A stretch of DNA of 64,000 bases from Pseudomonas brassicacearum subsp. brassicacearum (GTDB lineage: Bacteria; Pseudomonadota; Gammaproteobacteria; Pseudomonadales; Pseudomonadaceae). The notes under the pieces are model-generated. The model did no database searches. It was not told the DNA's origin and saw only the letters and a program-made list of their open reading frames with translations. A program made the translations under genes and the position numbers. How positions within the stretch are numbered: position 1 is the stretch's first letter; each line of letters opens with the position of its first letter. Positions 20,547 to 29,333 of this stretch are shown here, piece by piece. The stretch covers positions 1,178,001 to 1,242,000 of the forward strand of contig NZ_VZPJ01000001.1 in assembly GCF_008801605.1 (NCBI RefSeq), read 5' to 3'.

Positions 20547-22013
20547 ATGATCAAATCTTTGCGTCCACTGCTTCTGGCCAGCCTTCTTCTTCCCCTGGCC
20601 CTCCCTGTCACCAGCCACGCCGCCACGATCAACACTGCCCTGTCGCCCAACGTGCAAAAGGCCCTCAAGGCCAGCAAGCTGCAGGATGACGCGCTGTCCC
20701 TCGTGATGGTGCCGCTCAATGGCCCCGGCACCCCGACCCTGCACAACGCCGACGTTTCGGTTAACCCCGCTTCCACCATGAAACTGGTGACCACCTACGC
20801 GGCCCTGGAAATGCTCGGCCCCAATCACCAGTGGAAAACCGAGTTCTACACCGACGGCACCCTCAACGGCGGGATCCTCAACGGCAACCTGTATCTCAAG
20901 GGCGGCGGCGATCCCAAGCTGAACATGGAAAAACTCTGGCTGCTGATGCGCGACCTGCGGGCCAACGGCGTGCAGCAGGTTACCGGCGACCTGGTACTGG
21001 ACCGAGGCTTCTTCATCCAGCCGCAACTGCCTGAATTCAACGACGACGGCAACGACGAAAACAAACCGTTCCTGGTCAAGCCCGACTCGTTGCTGGTCAA
21101 CCTCAAGGCCCTGCGCTTCGTCGCCCGTAACGACGGCGGCCGGGTGCTGGTGTCGGTGGAGCCGCCGATTGCGAGCATTCGCATCGACAACCAGGTCAAG
21201 GCCGTCAACTCCAAGCAATGCACCGGCGGTGTGCGCTACAACCCGGTGGCCCAGACGGACGGCAGCGTGACAGTGACCGTCGGCGGCCAGCTCGGTGACG
21301 GTTGCAGCTCCCAGACCTATCTGTCGCTGCTGGACCATGCCACCTACACCGCAGGCGCGGTGCGGGCGATCTGGAAAGAGCTGGGCGGCAGCATCCAGGG
21401 CACGGACCGCCTGGCCGCGACCCCGAGCAACGCCAAGGTGCTGGCCCGGGCGTTCTCCCCGGACCTGGCGGAGATCATCCGCGACATCAACAAATACAGT
21501 AACAACACCATGGCCCAGCAACTGTTCCTGAGCCTCGGTGCGCAGTTCCGTAACGAAGCCGACGGTGATGACGCCAAGGCCGCGCAACGGGTGGTGCGCC
21601 AGTGGTTGGCCAAGAAAGGCATCACCGCGCCGCACCTGGTGATGGAGAATGGTTCCGGCTTGTCCCGTGCCGAACGGGTCAGCGCCCGGGAAATGGCGGC
21701 CATGCTGCAGGCTGCCTGGCGCAGCCCGTACTCGGCCGAGTTCATCAGTTCGATGCCGATTGCCGGCACCGACGGCACCATGCGCAAACGCCTGAAGACC
21801 ACCGCCATGGCCGGCGAAGCCCACGTCAAGACCGGTACCCTGAACACCGTCCGCGCCATCGCCGGCTTCAGCCGTGACATCAATGGCAACACCTGGGCGG
21901 TGGTGGCGATTCTCAACGATCCGAAGCCTTGGGGCGCTTCATCGGTGCTGGACCAGGTGCTGCTGGACCTGTATCGCCAGCCGAAACTGCCACAGACGGC
22001 TTCGGCGCTCTAA
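20547..22013 (+). CDS. dacB: D-alanyl-D-alanine carboxypeptidase/endopeptidase (PBP4 class)
   Basis: The 488-residue periplasmic penicillin-binding protein trims and cleaves peptidoglycan crosslinks. It has a signal peptide (residues 1-25, cleaved near SHA-AT), the active-site STMK motif (Ser76, Lys79), YSNN near residue 316 and HVKTGT near residue 428. The long domain between the first two motifs is typical of the PBP4/DacB class. It is monocistronic, followed by REP elements. Confidence 0.96.
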   Translation: MIKSLRPLLLASLLLPLALPVTSHAATINTALSPNVQKALKASKLQDDALSLVMVPLNGPGTPTLHNADVSVNPASTMKLVTTYAALEMLGPNHQWKTEFYTDGTLNGGILNGNLYLKGGGDPKLNMEKLWLLMRDLRANGVQQVTGDLVLDRGFFIQPQLPEFNDDGNDENKPFLVKPDSLLVNLKALRFVARNDGGRVLVSVEPPIASIRIDNQVKAVNSKQCTGGVRYNPVAQTDGSVTVTVGGQLGDGCSSQTYLSLLDHATYTAGAVRAIWKELGGSIQGTDRLAATPSNAKVLARAFSPDLAEIIRDINKYSNNTMAQQLFLSLGAQFRNEADGDDAKAAQRVVRQWLAKKGITAPHLVMENGSGLSRAERVSAREMAAMLQAAWRSPYSAEFISSMPIAGTDGTMRKRLKTTAMAGEAHVKTGTLNTVRAIAGFSRDINGNTWAVVAILNDPKPWGASSVLDQVLLDLYRQPKLPQTASAL

Positions 22014-22030
22014 TCCAGCACAAACCCAAT

Positions 22031-22118
22031 GTGGGAGCGAGCCTGCTCGCGATTCGGTAGGTCAGCAGACATCGATGCTGAATGACACACCGCTTTCGCG
22101 AGCAAGCTCGCTCCCACA
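22031..22118. repeat. REPIN 3' of dacB
   Basis: Two inverted REP copies (GTGGGAGCGAGCCTGCTCGC and its partner) between the convergent genes dacB and the GGEEF gene. Confidence 0.85.
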
Positions 22119-22162
22119 CTTGATCTGCCGCGGGCACAAAACTCGTGTACGAAGCCGACCCA

Positions 22163-22193
22163 CTGTGGGAGCGAGCTTGCTCGCGATAGCGGC
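22163..22193. repeat. Single REP element
   Basis: A third, unpaired REP copy (TGTGGGAGCGAGCTTGCTCG) about 45 bp after the REPIN at 22031-22118. Confidence 0.8.
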
Positions 22194-22246
22194 ATGTCAT
22201 TCAGTCTATTCATCAACTGAACCACCGATATCGCGATGATATGTGG

Positions 22247-24631
22247 CTAGCCCAACTGCACCTCAACCCGATCCCGTCCGGCCTGCTTGGCCGCATACAC
22301 GCCCGAGTCAGCCCTTAGCAGCAACGCATCGGCACCCTCCCCGATGCGCCAGGTGGCGATACCGAAGCTGGCGGTGACAAACCCCACACCCTCGATGGGC
22401 GCCGCCCGCAAGCCTTCCCACAGCTCCAATGCCAAGGTGTAGGCACTCTCGCTGTCTGTGTCCGGGCACAGCACCACGAACTCTTCTCCGCCCAGCCGGC
22501 AGAACACATCGGTGCGCCGCAACCGTTGGCCGACGCGCTGACAGACGGCCTGCAACACCCGGTCGCCCACTGCGTGGCCATGCTGGTCGTTGATGCGCTT
22601 GAAGTGGTCGATGTCGAGCATGATGACCGCCAGCCCTCCGGAACCGCGCTCGACCCGAGCCATCTCCGAAGTCAGGCGGTCCTGGAAATAGCGACGGTTG
22701 CGAATGCCGGTCAGGGCGTCGGTCACGGACAGGGCCCGCAGCTCTTCTTCTACGCGCTTGAGGTCGGAAATATCCGAGATATAGCCGTGCCACAACACCC
22801 CGCCGCCGGGCAGTTCCTCGGGCGTGGCCTCGCCGCGTACCCAGCGCAGGCCGCGCAAAGGCAGTTGCACCCGGTACTCTTCCCGCCACGGGCTCAAGGT
22901 GTGGGCCGAAGCGCGAATCGAAGCGCGGACGCGCGTGCTGTCCAACGGGTGAATGCGCGAGAAAATCGCCTCGGCGTTCTGCACCAGCACATCGGGTTCC
23001 AATTCATAGATGTCGCGAATGCCGTCACTGGCATAGATGACGCTGAAGCGACCGTTGAAATCCATTCTGAATTGGTAGATCCCCCCGGGTACGTGGGCAC
23101 TGAGCTTTTTCAGCAACAGGTCACGGGCAGCCAATGCTTCGTAGACGCGCTTGCGTTCAGTGATGTCGATGCAGATCGCCAGGTGCCCGATCCACAACCC
23201 CTGGTCATCGAGCATCGGTGTGGCGAGCATGTTCACGGTCAGGTGACTCCCATCGCGGCGCACCAGGGTCCACTCCCGCGCCTGTTGCCCGCCCTGCTCG
23301 CCGCCTTCGAGCAGCATCGCGTGGCACGCCGGGATCGGCTTGCCAAAACGCGCGCCGAGTTGGGCGGCGCGGGCCTGGAGTTCGCGCGGTACATGCAGGC
23401 TTTCCAGGGTCATGCTCTGCAGGACCTCGCAGCTCGGGTAGCCGAGCATCTGTTCGGCGCCGGCGTTGAAGGTGGTGATGACGCCGCGCAGGTCAGTGGC
23501 GATGATCGCGACTTGGGTTGCGGCATCCAGTACACCGCGCAACTGGCCGTGGGTACCGCGCAGCTCCTGCTCCCGGGCGCGCAGTTCACGGGTGCGTTGC
23601 TCTACCAGTTTCAAGGCCCGCTGCCGCTGGCTGACCAGCACATAGAGCAAGGCACTGAGCAGCAGGCTGAGCAAACCGCCGAGTATCACCATGCTGGTGA
23701 CCGAAGAATGATTGGTGGCCAGGAACACCCGGCTGGGCCGCAATTCCACCCGGTAGTCGCGATCAGCCAGACGCAGCAGGCGGGTCGACGACAAATCACT
23801 ACGACCTGGCGGGTTGTGGGATTCGAACAACGCCTCTTCCGCGTTTTCGCCAGACAGGTCCATGACACGCATCGACAGATTGTCGTGACTGGACGCTGGC
23901 AGCCCATCACCCGCCAGTTGCCGCATGCTGATAGCCGCCACCACGTACCCCAACGGTTCGCTGGCCGATTCCCGGGTGACGGGCGCGACCAGCAGCACAC
24001 CGCGGGCAAACACCGGGTCGGTGCCCATCAGGTCCAATGGCTGCGAGGCCACCAGCCCGTCACGCTGGCGGGCCCGCTCGAGGGCGGCACGAGGCAAGGG
24101 TTCGGAAAGCAGGTCCAGGCCTAGCGGCGCCCCGTAGGAAGCCTGGCTCTGGATGTAGAGCATTGGAGCGTATTCGTCCCGTTCGGAGGCCTGCCGCAAG
24201 CCACCGTCGCCGTCTGCCTCGCGGATCGTGAATTGGGTGGCCCCTTCGGCCTGCGCGTGTTGTTCGAACGATTGCCGTTCGTCGCGCAGCACCCTGGGCG
24301 CCCAGGCGAAGGCGCGAGTACGCCGCAATAGCGCGTCGGCGTAACCACGGAATTCAGTGTTGGAGACCCCTTCGGAGTTGGCAAAGAAACGCCTGAGGCT
24401 GTCGAGGCGTTGCTCCTGGTCCTGGAAGTGTTCTTCGATGCGGCTGAAACGCTCCTCGGCTTGCAGCTCGAAGCGCTGGCGCAATTGCTGATTGAACAGG
24501 TTCATCATCGCCCAGGTCAGCAAGCCGGTCAGGACCGTACCGGCCAGCAGGACCAGCGAAGCCACCAGCCAGGCCGAAACGTCTTCGCTGATAAAGCCCA
24601 GGATCCTGGGACGCACCTGATGCAATGCCAT
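22247..24631 (-). CDS. CHASE-PAS-PAS diguanylate cyclase
   Basis: The 794-residue inner-membrane sensor has a first membrane helix (about 15-45), a periplasmic CHASE domain (about 80-230), a second helix (about 310-335) followed by a short coiled segment, two PAS domains (about 360-490 and 500-625), and a GGDEF domain (about 630-790). The active site is GGEEF near residue 712, an active variant, and RRTD lies five residues upstream, so the product-inhibition I-site is intact. No EAL domain is present. It probably makes c-di-GMP in response to an external ligand. It stands alone between dacB and rlmKL. Confidence 0.93.
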   Translation of the reverse strand: MALHQVRPRILGFISEDVSAWLVASLVLLAGTVLTGLLTWAMMNLFNQQLRQRFELQAEERFSRIEEHFQDQEQRLDSLRRFFANSEGVSNTEFRGYADALLRRTRAFAWAPRVLRDERQSFEQHAQAEGATQFTIREADGDGGLRQASERDEYAPMLYIQSQASYGAPLGLDLLSEPLPRAALERARQRDGLVASQPLDLMGTDPVFARGVLLVAPVTRESASEPLGYVVAAISMRQLAGDGLPASSHDNLSMRVMDLSGENAEEALFESHNPPGRSDLSSTRLLRLADRDYRVELRPSRVFLATNHSSVTSMVILGGLLSLLLSALLYVLVSQRQRALKLVEQRTRELRAREQELRGTHGQLRGVLDAATQVAIIATDLRGVITTFNAGAEQMLGYPSCEVLQSMTLESLHVPRELQARAAQLGARFGKPIPACHAMLLEGGEQGGQQAREWTLVRRDGSHLTVNMLATPMLDDQGLWIGHLAICIDITERKRVYEALAARDLLLKKLSAHVPGGIYQFRMDFNGRFSVIYASDGIRDIYELEPDVLVQNAEAIFSRIHPLDSTRVRASIRASAHTLSPWREEYRVQLPLRGLRWVRGEATPEELPGGGVLWHGYISDISDLKRVEEELRALSVTDALTGIRNRRYFQDRLTSEMARVERGSGGLAVIMLDIDHFKRINDQHGHAVGDRVLQAVCQRVGQRLRRTDVFCRLGGEEFVVLCPDTDSESAYTLALELWEGLRAAPIEGVGFVTASFGIATWRIGEGADALLLRADSGVYAAKQAGRDRVEVQLG

Positions 24632-24730
24632 AAATACAACTCAGAAAGGAGCCAGGCATAGGCATAGCCCTGGACACAGCCTAAGTTATAGCTATTCGCC
24701 ATCACTTTGACCAGCCCTTAAAATAGGCCA

Positions 24731-24753
24731 GAAGCCTTGTATTACAAGGCTTC
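24731..24753 (-). terminator. Hairpin downstream of rlmKL
   Basis: Eleven-base perfect arms GAAGCCTTGTA / TACAAGGCTTC surround a single base, starting about 22 bases 3' of the rlmKL stop. The U-run after it is weak (CTATTTT), so termination is plausible but not certain. Confidence 0.5.
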
Positions 24754-24774
24754 GTGGATCCAATCAACTGCAAA

Positions 24775-27045
24775 TCAACGTGCCATGATCTTCCAGGCGC
24801 GGTGGATCTTGCCGTTGCGGGCAAAATCCGGATCAATGGTCTTGGCGGTGATTTCTTCCACCGCATAACGCTCGCCGAGGTTGTCCTCGAGCTGGAACTT
24901 GCGGAAGTTGTTGGAGAAATACAGCACGCCGCCCGGCGCCAGGCGCGCCATGGCCAGGTCCAGCAACTGCACATGGTCGCGCTGCACGTCGAACACGCCT
25001 TCCATGCGCTTGGAGTTGGAGAAAGTCGGCGGGTCGATGAAGATCAGGTCGTATTCGTCACGGCTGGCTTCAAGCCAGGCCATCACATCGCCCTGCTCCA
25101 GGCGGTTCTTGTCGGAAAAACCATTGAGCGACAGGTTGCGCCGCGCCCAGTCCAGGTAGGTCTTGGACAGGTCGACGCTGGTGGTACTGCGCGCGCCACC
25201 CTTGGCGGCGTGGACGCTGGCGGTCGCGGTGTAGCAGAACAGGTTGAGGAAACGCTTGCCGGCCGCCTCTTTCTGGATCCGCAGGCGCATCGGCCGATGG
25301 TCGAGAAACAGCCCGGTGTCCAGGTAGTCGGTGAGGTTGACCAGCAGCTTCACGCCACCTTCGTTGACCTCGGTGAACTTGCCCTGGGCGCTCTGGCGCT
25401 CGTACTGCTTGGTGCCGCTCTGGCGCTCGCGACGCTTGATCACCACGCGGCTCTTGTCCACGTTCAGCGCCTGGGGAATCGCCGCCAGGGCGTCGAACAG
25501 CCGGGCCGAGGCTTTTTCCGGGTCGATGGACTTCGGCGCGACGTATTCCTGGACGTGCACCCAGTCGTGGTACAGGTCGATGGCCATGGAATATTCCGGC
25601 ATGTCGGCATCGTAGACCCGATAACAGTCAACGCCTTCACGCTTGGCCCATTTACTCAGCAGCTTGAGGTTTTTTTGCAGGCGATTGGCGAACATCTGCC
25701 CGCCTTCGCTCAACCGCGCCTGCTCGACCACAGGGGCCGGCGCCGGTGCTGGCTTGATCGGGTTGCCGTTCTTGTTGTACTGGCGCTCCTGCGGTACTTC
25801 CGGGGCCTGATCGTAGACGGCCTGTTCACGCTCGGCCTGACGCTGTTCCGGGGTACGACGCTCACCCGTGACGAACTGGTCCGGCAACACCTTGATCAGC
25901 AGCAATTTGCACGGCAAGGCGCCGTTCCAGAACGAATACTGCTTGTGACTGCGAATGCCCATGCGCTTGCCCAGGTCCGGCGCGCCGGTGAACACCGCCG
26001 CCTCCCAGTTCAGGCAGGCCTGGCGCAGACGCTCGCCAAGGTTCTGGTAGAGGTAAAGCAGGCTGGCTTCATCGCCCAGGCGCTCGCCGTACGGTGGGTT
26101 GCAGATCACCAGGCCCTTCTGGTTCTGGTCCGGACGCGGCTCGAAGGTGGCGACTTCGCCTTGATAGATCTTGATCCATTCGCTCAGGCCGGCACGTTCG
26201 ACGTTGTTACGCCCCGGCTGGATCAGTCGTGGGTCGGCTTCGTAGCCGCGAATCCACAACGGTGGCTTGGCCAGGCCGGCGGCGGCGCGTTCACTGGCCT
26301 CTTCGTGGAGTTTCTTCCACAACGCCGGCACATGGCCGAGCCAGGCGGTGAAACCCCACTGCTGGCGGCGCAGGTTCGGCGCCATGTCGGCGGCGATCAT
26401 CCCGGCTTCCACCAGGAACGTGCCCACACCGCACATCGGGTCGGCCAGCGCCCCGCCTTCAGCGGCAATGCGTGGCCAACCGGCACGGATCAGGATCGCG
26501 GCGGCGAGGTTTTCCTTCAGCGGCGCGGCGCCCTGCTGCAGGCGATAACCGCGCTGGTGCAGGCTGTGGCCGGAGAGGTCGAGGGAGAGGATCGCTTCGC
26601 CGCGGTCCAGGCGCAGGTGGATGCGCAGGTCCGGGTTGAGCTTGTCGATGGACGGCCGCTCGCCCGTCGGCGTGCGCAGCTTGTCGACGATGGCGTCCTT
26701 GACCTTCAAGGCGCCGAAATGGGTGTTGTCGATGCCCGAGCCGTGGCCGCTGAACTCCACCGCCAGGGTGCCATCGGCCAGCATGTGGTCTTGCCAGTCG
26801 ACATCCAGCACGCCGTGGTACAGGTCTTCGGCGTCCTTCATCGGGAAGCGCTTGAGTACCAGCAACACGCGGTTGGCCAAGCGCGACCACAGGCACAGGC
26901 GATACGCCGTTTCCATGTCGGCCATGCCGCGCACGGCCGAGGTGTGCTCGCGCGCCTCTTCAAGGCCAAGCCCGACGGCTTCCTCGATGAGCAGGCCTTC
27001 GAGGCCCTTGGGGCAAGTGAGGAAGAGTTCGAAACGATCGGACAT
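24775..27045 (-). CDS. rlmL: Bifunctional 23S rRNA methyltransferase RlmKL
   Basis: The 756-residue fused enzyme methylates 23S rRNA at G2445 (m2G, N-terminal half) and G2069 (m7G, C-terminal half). It starts with a THUMP RNA-binding domain, then the first methyltransferase (DPMCGVGTFLVEAG; NPPYGERLG), a linker, and the second (LNLFCYTATASVHAA; IDPPTFSNSKRM). The start at ATG 27045 (MSDRFELFLTCPKG) matches the family. It is transcribed away from rmf. Confidence 0.95.
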   Translation of the reverse strand: MSDRFELFLTCPKGLEGLLIEEAVGLGLEEAREHTSAVRGMADMETAYRLCLWSRLANRVLLVLKRFPMKDAEDLYHGVLDVDWQDHMLADGTLAVEFSGHGSGIDNTHFGALKVKDAIVDKLRTPTGERPSIDKLNPDLRIHLRLDRGEAILSLDLSGHSLHQRGYRLQQGAAPLKENLAAAILIRAGWPRIAAEGGALADPMCGVGTFLVEAGMIAADMAPNLRRQQWGFTAWLGHVPALWKKLHEEASERAAAGLAKPPLWIRGYEADPRLIQPGRNNVERAGLSEWIKIYQGEVATFEPRPDQNQKGLVICNPPYGERLGDEASLLYLYQNLGERLRQACLNWEAAVFTGAPDLGKRMGIRSHKQYSFWNGALPCKLLLIKVLPDQFVTGERRTPEQRQAEREQAVYDQAPEVPQERQYNKNGNPIKPAPAPAPVVEQARLSEGGQMFANRLQKNLKLLSKWAKREGVDCYRVYDADMPEYSMAIDLYHDWVHVQEYVAPKSIDPEKASARLFDALAAIPQALNVDKSRVVIKRRERQSGTKQYERQSAQGKFTEVNEGGVKLLVNLTDYLDTGLFLDHRPMRLRIQKEAAGKRFLNLFCYTATASVHAAKGGARSTTSVDLSKTYLDWARRNLSLNGFSDKNRLEQGDVMAWLEASRDEYDLIFIDPPTFSNSKRMEGVFDVQRDHVQLLDLAMARLAPGGVLYFSNNFRKFQLEDNLGERYAVEEITAKTIDPDFARNGKIHRAWKIMAR

Positions 27046-27445
27046 GGGATTTCCAGAGCCTTTGGCTAAGTGGACCGGGCAACGCATTGCCGGGCCGGGT
27101 TCAATCAGGTGCTTTTCTCAAGAGCACCCGCGTGGCACGAAAGTGTGCCGTGCCACCCTCGCCGCTCAGGTTAAAAGAGCTTAGATGCGAAGGCAGAAAA
27201 AAAATTCTGTGCAACAAATTGTGAAAACTCGACCCTTTCGTCGAATAGTACCCGAGTGCAACGGGAGGACATTCTCATCCGAGCCAGACCTACCCCTTTC
27301 GGCGCAGGGCCGATCATACAGGGGTCTTGCTCAAAAGCGGTCAACGAACATCAAGTTACTTATCGCCCTAACATCTTTATTGTTACGTGCTTATGACAAA
27401 ACGATCATTCCATCCATGTGACGCTTTGGTTAGAACTCAACACAG
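27046..27445. other. Gene-free region upstream of rmf
   Basis: Between rlmKL and rmf lie 531 bp. This first 400 bp has no convincing gene; a 78-codon open frame at 27185-27421 has no ribosome site. An inverted repeat (GGTGCT / AGCACC) lies near 27110-27131. It probably holds the divergent rlmKL and rmf promoters. The rest (27446-27576) is the structured rmf leader. Confidence 0.5.
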
Positions 27446-27536
27446 GTTGACGTCGCAACGGCGTCAACACCTCGGCTCGTCACGCCGGCAACGAGCCACC
27501 AACGGCAGAATGATTCTGCCCCGGCCTCGATAGAGG
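27446..27536 (+). promoter_or_regulatory. Structured 5' leader of rmf: four hairpins in a row
   Basis: Consecutive inverted repeats: GTTGACG/CGTCAAC (27446-27468), GGCTCGT/ACGAGCC (27474-27497), GGCAGAAT/ATTCTGCC (27504-27520) and CCTC/GAGG (27525-27536). They end 40 bases before the rmf start. No U-run follows, so this looks like a stability or translation-control element rather than a terminator. Confidence 0.5.
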
Positions 27537-27576
27537 TCGACGCTAAGTAACAGTCAACAAGTGAGGGCAACACCCT

Positions 27577-27792
27577 ATGAGAAGACTTAAGCGTGATCCG
27601 TTGGAAAGAGCATTTTTACGTGGTTACCAATATGGCGTTGGTGGTAAATCCCGTGAGCTTTGCCCCTTTACTCTACCGTCGGTACGTCAAGCCTGGATCA
27701 ATGGCTGGCGAGAAGGACGCGGCGACAACTGGGACGGTATGACCGGCACTGCGGGTATCCATAGACTCAACGAACTTCACGCCGTCGGCTGA
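27577..27792 (+). CDS. rmf: Ribosome modulation factor
   Basis: The 71-residue basic protein binds the 30S subunit and drives 70S dimerisation into inactive 100S particles in stationary phase. It has the family core MRRLKRDPLERAFLRGYQYG, followed by SRELCPF and RQAWINGWREGR. GTGAGGG lies upstream of the ATG. It is a single-gene unit with a strong terminator about 90 bases downstream and a structured leader. Confidence 0.97.
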   Translation: MRRLKRDPLERAFLRGYQYGVGGKSRELCPFTLPSVRQAWINGWREGRGDNWDGMTGTAGIHRLNELHAVG

Positions 27793-27883
27793 CACAGGGC
27801 TTAATACTCAAGAACTCGACAATTTGACACTCATATCGATTTAACCACGCACGTCCCATCCGGACGGCGGGCTACGGCCCAGG

Positions 27884-27907
27884 GGGCTCCTTCGAGGAGC
27901 CCTTTTT
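27884..27907 (+). terminator. Intrinsic terminator of rmf
   Basis: GGGCTCC-TTCG-AGGAGCCC followed by TTTTT, with the very stable UUCG tetraloop. Confidence 0.9.
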
Positions 27908-27958
27908 AATGCCTGGGTTTCAAGAGGTTGAGCTGCAAACACTGTTGTGGCGACACGC

Positions 27959-28045
27959 TGTGGGAGCAAGGCTTGCCCGCGATGAAGACGACGCGGTCCA
28001 CCTGGAACCGAGGCGCCTGCATCGCGAGCAAGCTTTGCTCCCACA
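27959..28045. repeat. REPIN between rmf and pyrD
   Basis: Inverted REPs of the GTGGGAGCAAGGCTTGCCCGC / GCGAGCAAGCTTTGCTCCCA subtype. The two arms belong to slightly different subtypes. It separates convergent genes. Confidence 0.85.
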
Positions 28046-28081
28046 ACTTGCTCGCATCAATAGATGCCGACCGTTCCTGAA

Positions 28082-29101
28082 TCAACCCAACGCCGCAATG
28101 GCATCCACCGACTCACGAATCAACGCCGGCCCCTTATAGATAAAGCCCGAATAAATCTGCACCAGGCTCGCCCCGGCGGTGATCTTCTCGGCGGCGTGGC
28201 GGCCTTCGGTAATCCCGCCCGCGGCGATGATCGGCAAGCGCCCCGCCAATTCAGCGGCCAGCACCTTCACGGTGTGGGTGCTCTTGTCACGTACTGGCGC
28301 GCCAGACAAGCCGCCCGCCTCGTCACCGTGTTCCAGCCCTTCGACACCTTCGCGACCCAGGGTCGTGTTGGTGGCGATTACTGCGTCCATGCCCGTCTCG
28401 ATCAGGGCCTGGGCCACCTGGGTGGTCTCTTCGTCGGTCATGTCCGGGGCGATCTTGATCGCCAGCGGCACGTGCCGGCCGTGAATCAACGCCAGTTCTG
28501 CGCGCCGCCGGGCCAGGTCGGCCAGCAGTTGCTTGAGCGAATCACCGAACTGCAGGCTGCGCAGCCCCGGGGTGTTGGGGGAGCTGACGTTGACGGTCAC
28601 GTAGCTGGCGTGGGCGTAGACCTTGTCCAGGCAGATCAGGTAGTCGTCGACGGCGCGCTCCACCGGCGTGTCGAAATTCTTGCCGATGTTGATGCCCAGC
28701 ACGCCCTTGTACTTGGCCGCGGCCACACGGGCCAACAGATGATCGACGCCCAGGTTGTTGAACCCCATGCGGTTGATGATCGCCTCGGCTTGCGGCAGGC
28801 GGAAAAGCCGTGGCTTGGGGTTGCCCGGCTGCGGTCGGGGGGTGACGGTGCCGATTTCCACGAAACCGAAACCCAACTGGGCGAACCCGTCGATGGCCGC
28901 GCCATTCTTGTCCAGGCCCGCCGCCAACCCGACCGGGTTGGGGAATTCCAGGCCCATGACCGTCACCGGCAATTTTGCCGGGGCCTTGCACAACAAACCG
29001 TTTAGGCCGAGGCGTCCGCCCGCGCCGATCAAGTCCAGGGACAGGTCGTGGGAAGTTTCCGGGGAGAGTTTGAACAGCAGTTCACGGGCCAGGGTGTACA
29101 T
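28082..29101 (-). CDS. pyrD: Dihydroorotate dehydrogenase (quinone), class 2
   Basis: The 339-residue membrane-associated flavoenzyme oxidises dihydroorotate to orotate in pyrimidine synthesis, passing electrons to quinone. It has the N-terminal quinone-binding extension ([20 protein letters not shown]), FMN-contact segments ([42 protein letters not shown]), the catalytic Ser loop [12 protein letters not shown] and the C-terminal [13 protein letters not shown]. The start at 29101 agrees with the family length. Confidence 0.97.
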   Translation of the reverse strand: MYTLARELLFKLSPETSHDLSLDLIGAGGRLGLNGLLCKAPAKLPVTVMGLEFPNPVGLAAGLDKNGAAIDGFAQLGFGFVEIGTVTPRPQPGNPKPRLFRLPQAEAIINRMGFNNLGVDHLLARVAAAKYKGVLGINIGKNFDTPVERAVDDYLICLDKVYAHASYVTVNVSSPNTPGLRSLQFGDSLKQLLADLARRRAELALIHGRHVPLAIKIAPDMTDEETTQVAQALIETGMDAVIATNTTLGREGVEGLEHGDEAGGLSGAPVRDKSTHTVKVLAAELAGRLPIIAAGGITEGRHAAEKITAGASLVQIYSGFIYKGPALIRESVDAIAALG

Positions 29102-29191
29102 GGGCGGCTTTGACTCGGGCGACGAAATGAGGCGGCGATTATAGCCGGGCAACGGCGGCTCAAGCGAGGCGCCCGCACAAAACGATAGCGC

Positions 29192-29207
29192 TGGCATATG
29201 CCTTGCA
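29192..29207 (+). promoter_or_regulatory. Sigma-54 promoter of nasST
   Basis: TGGCATATGCCTTGCA matches the -24/-12 consensus (GG and GC separated by 10 bases). Transcription should begin near 29218, just before the hairpin leader. Such promoters need an activator such as NtrC, giving control by nitrogen limitation. Confidence 0.75.
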
Positions 29208-29217
29208 CCCTTTTGGT

Positions 29218-29315
29218 CATCAGCGCCCATGCCAACGACGGAATGAGTGCCACACTGTTTTAAGGGACAACGGCGTCGTCGTCCGGCCTCCTGGGCCCGG
29301 ACACGGCGCTTTTTT
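29218..29315 (+). promoter_or_regulatory. NasT (ANTAR) target leader and attenuator upstream of nasS
   Basis: Hairpin 1 pairs CATGCC with GGAATG (one mismatch) around loop AACGAC (29234-29239). A second possible hairpin pairs GGGAC with GTC-G-TC around loop AACGGC (29269-29274). Both loops have A at 1 and G at 4. The second overlaps the 5' arm of a terminator (GCGTCGT 29273-29279 with ACGGCGC 29303-29309, inner GTCCGG/CCGGAC, then TTTTTT). Binding of NasT to the hexaloops would prevent termination. Confidence 0.6.
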
Positions 29316-29333
29316 ATGTGGAAGGTGATACCG

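Noticed and set aside
27185..27421. 78-codon open frame upstream of rmf
   Set aside because: No ribosome site, no recognisable domain, and it lies in the promoter and leader region of rmf.
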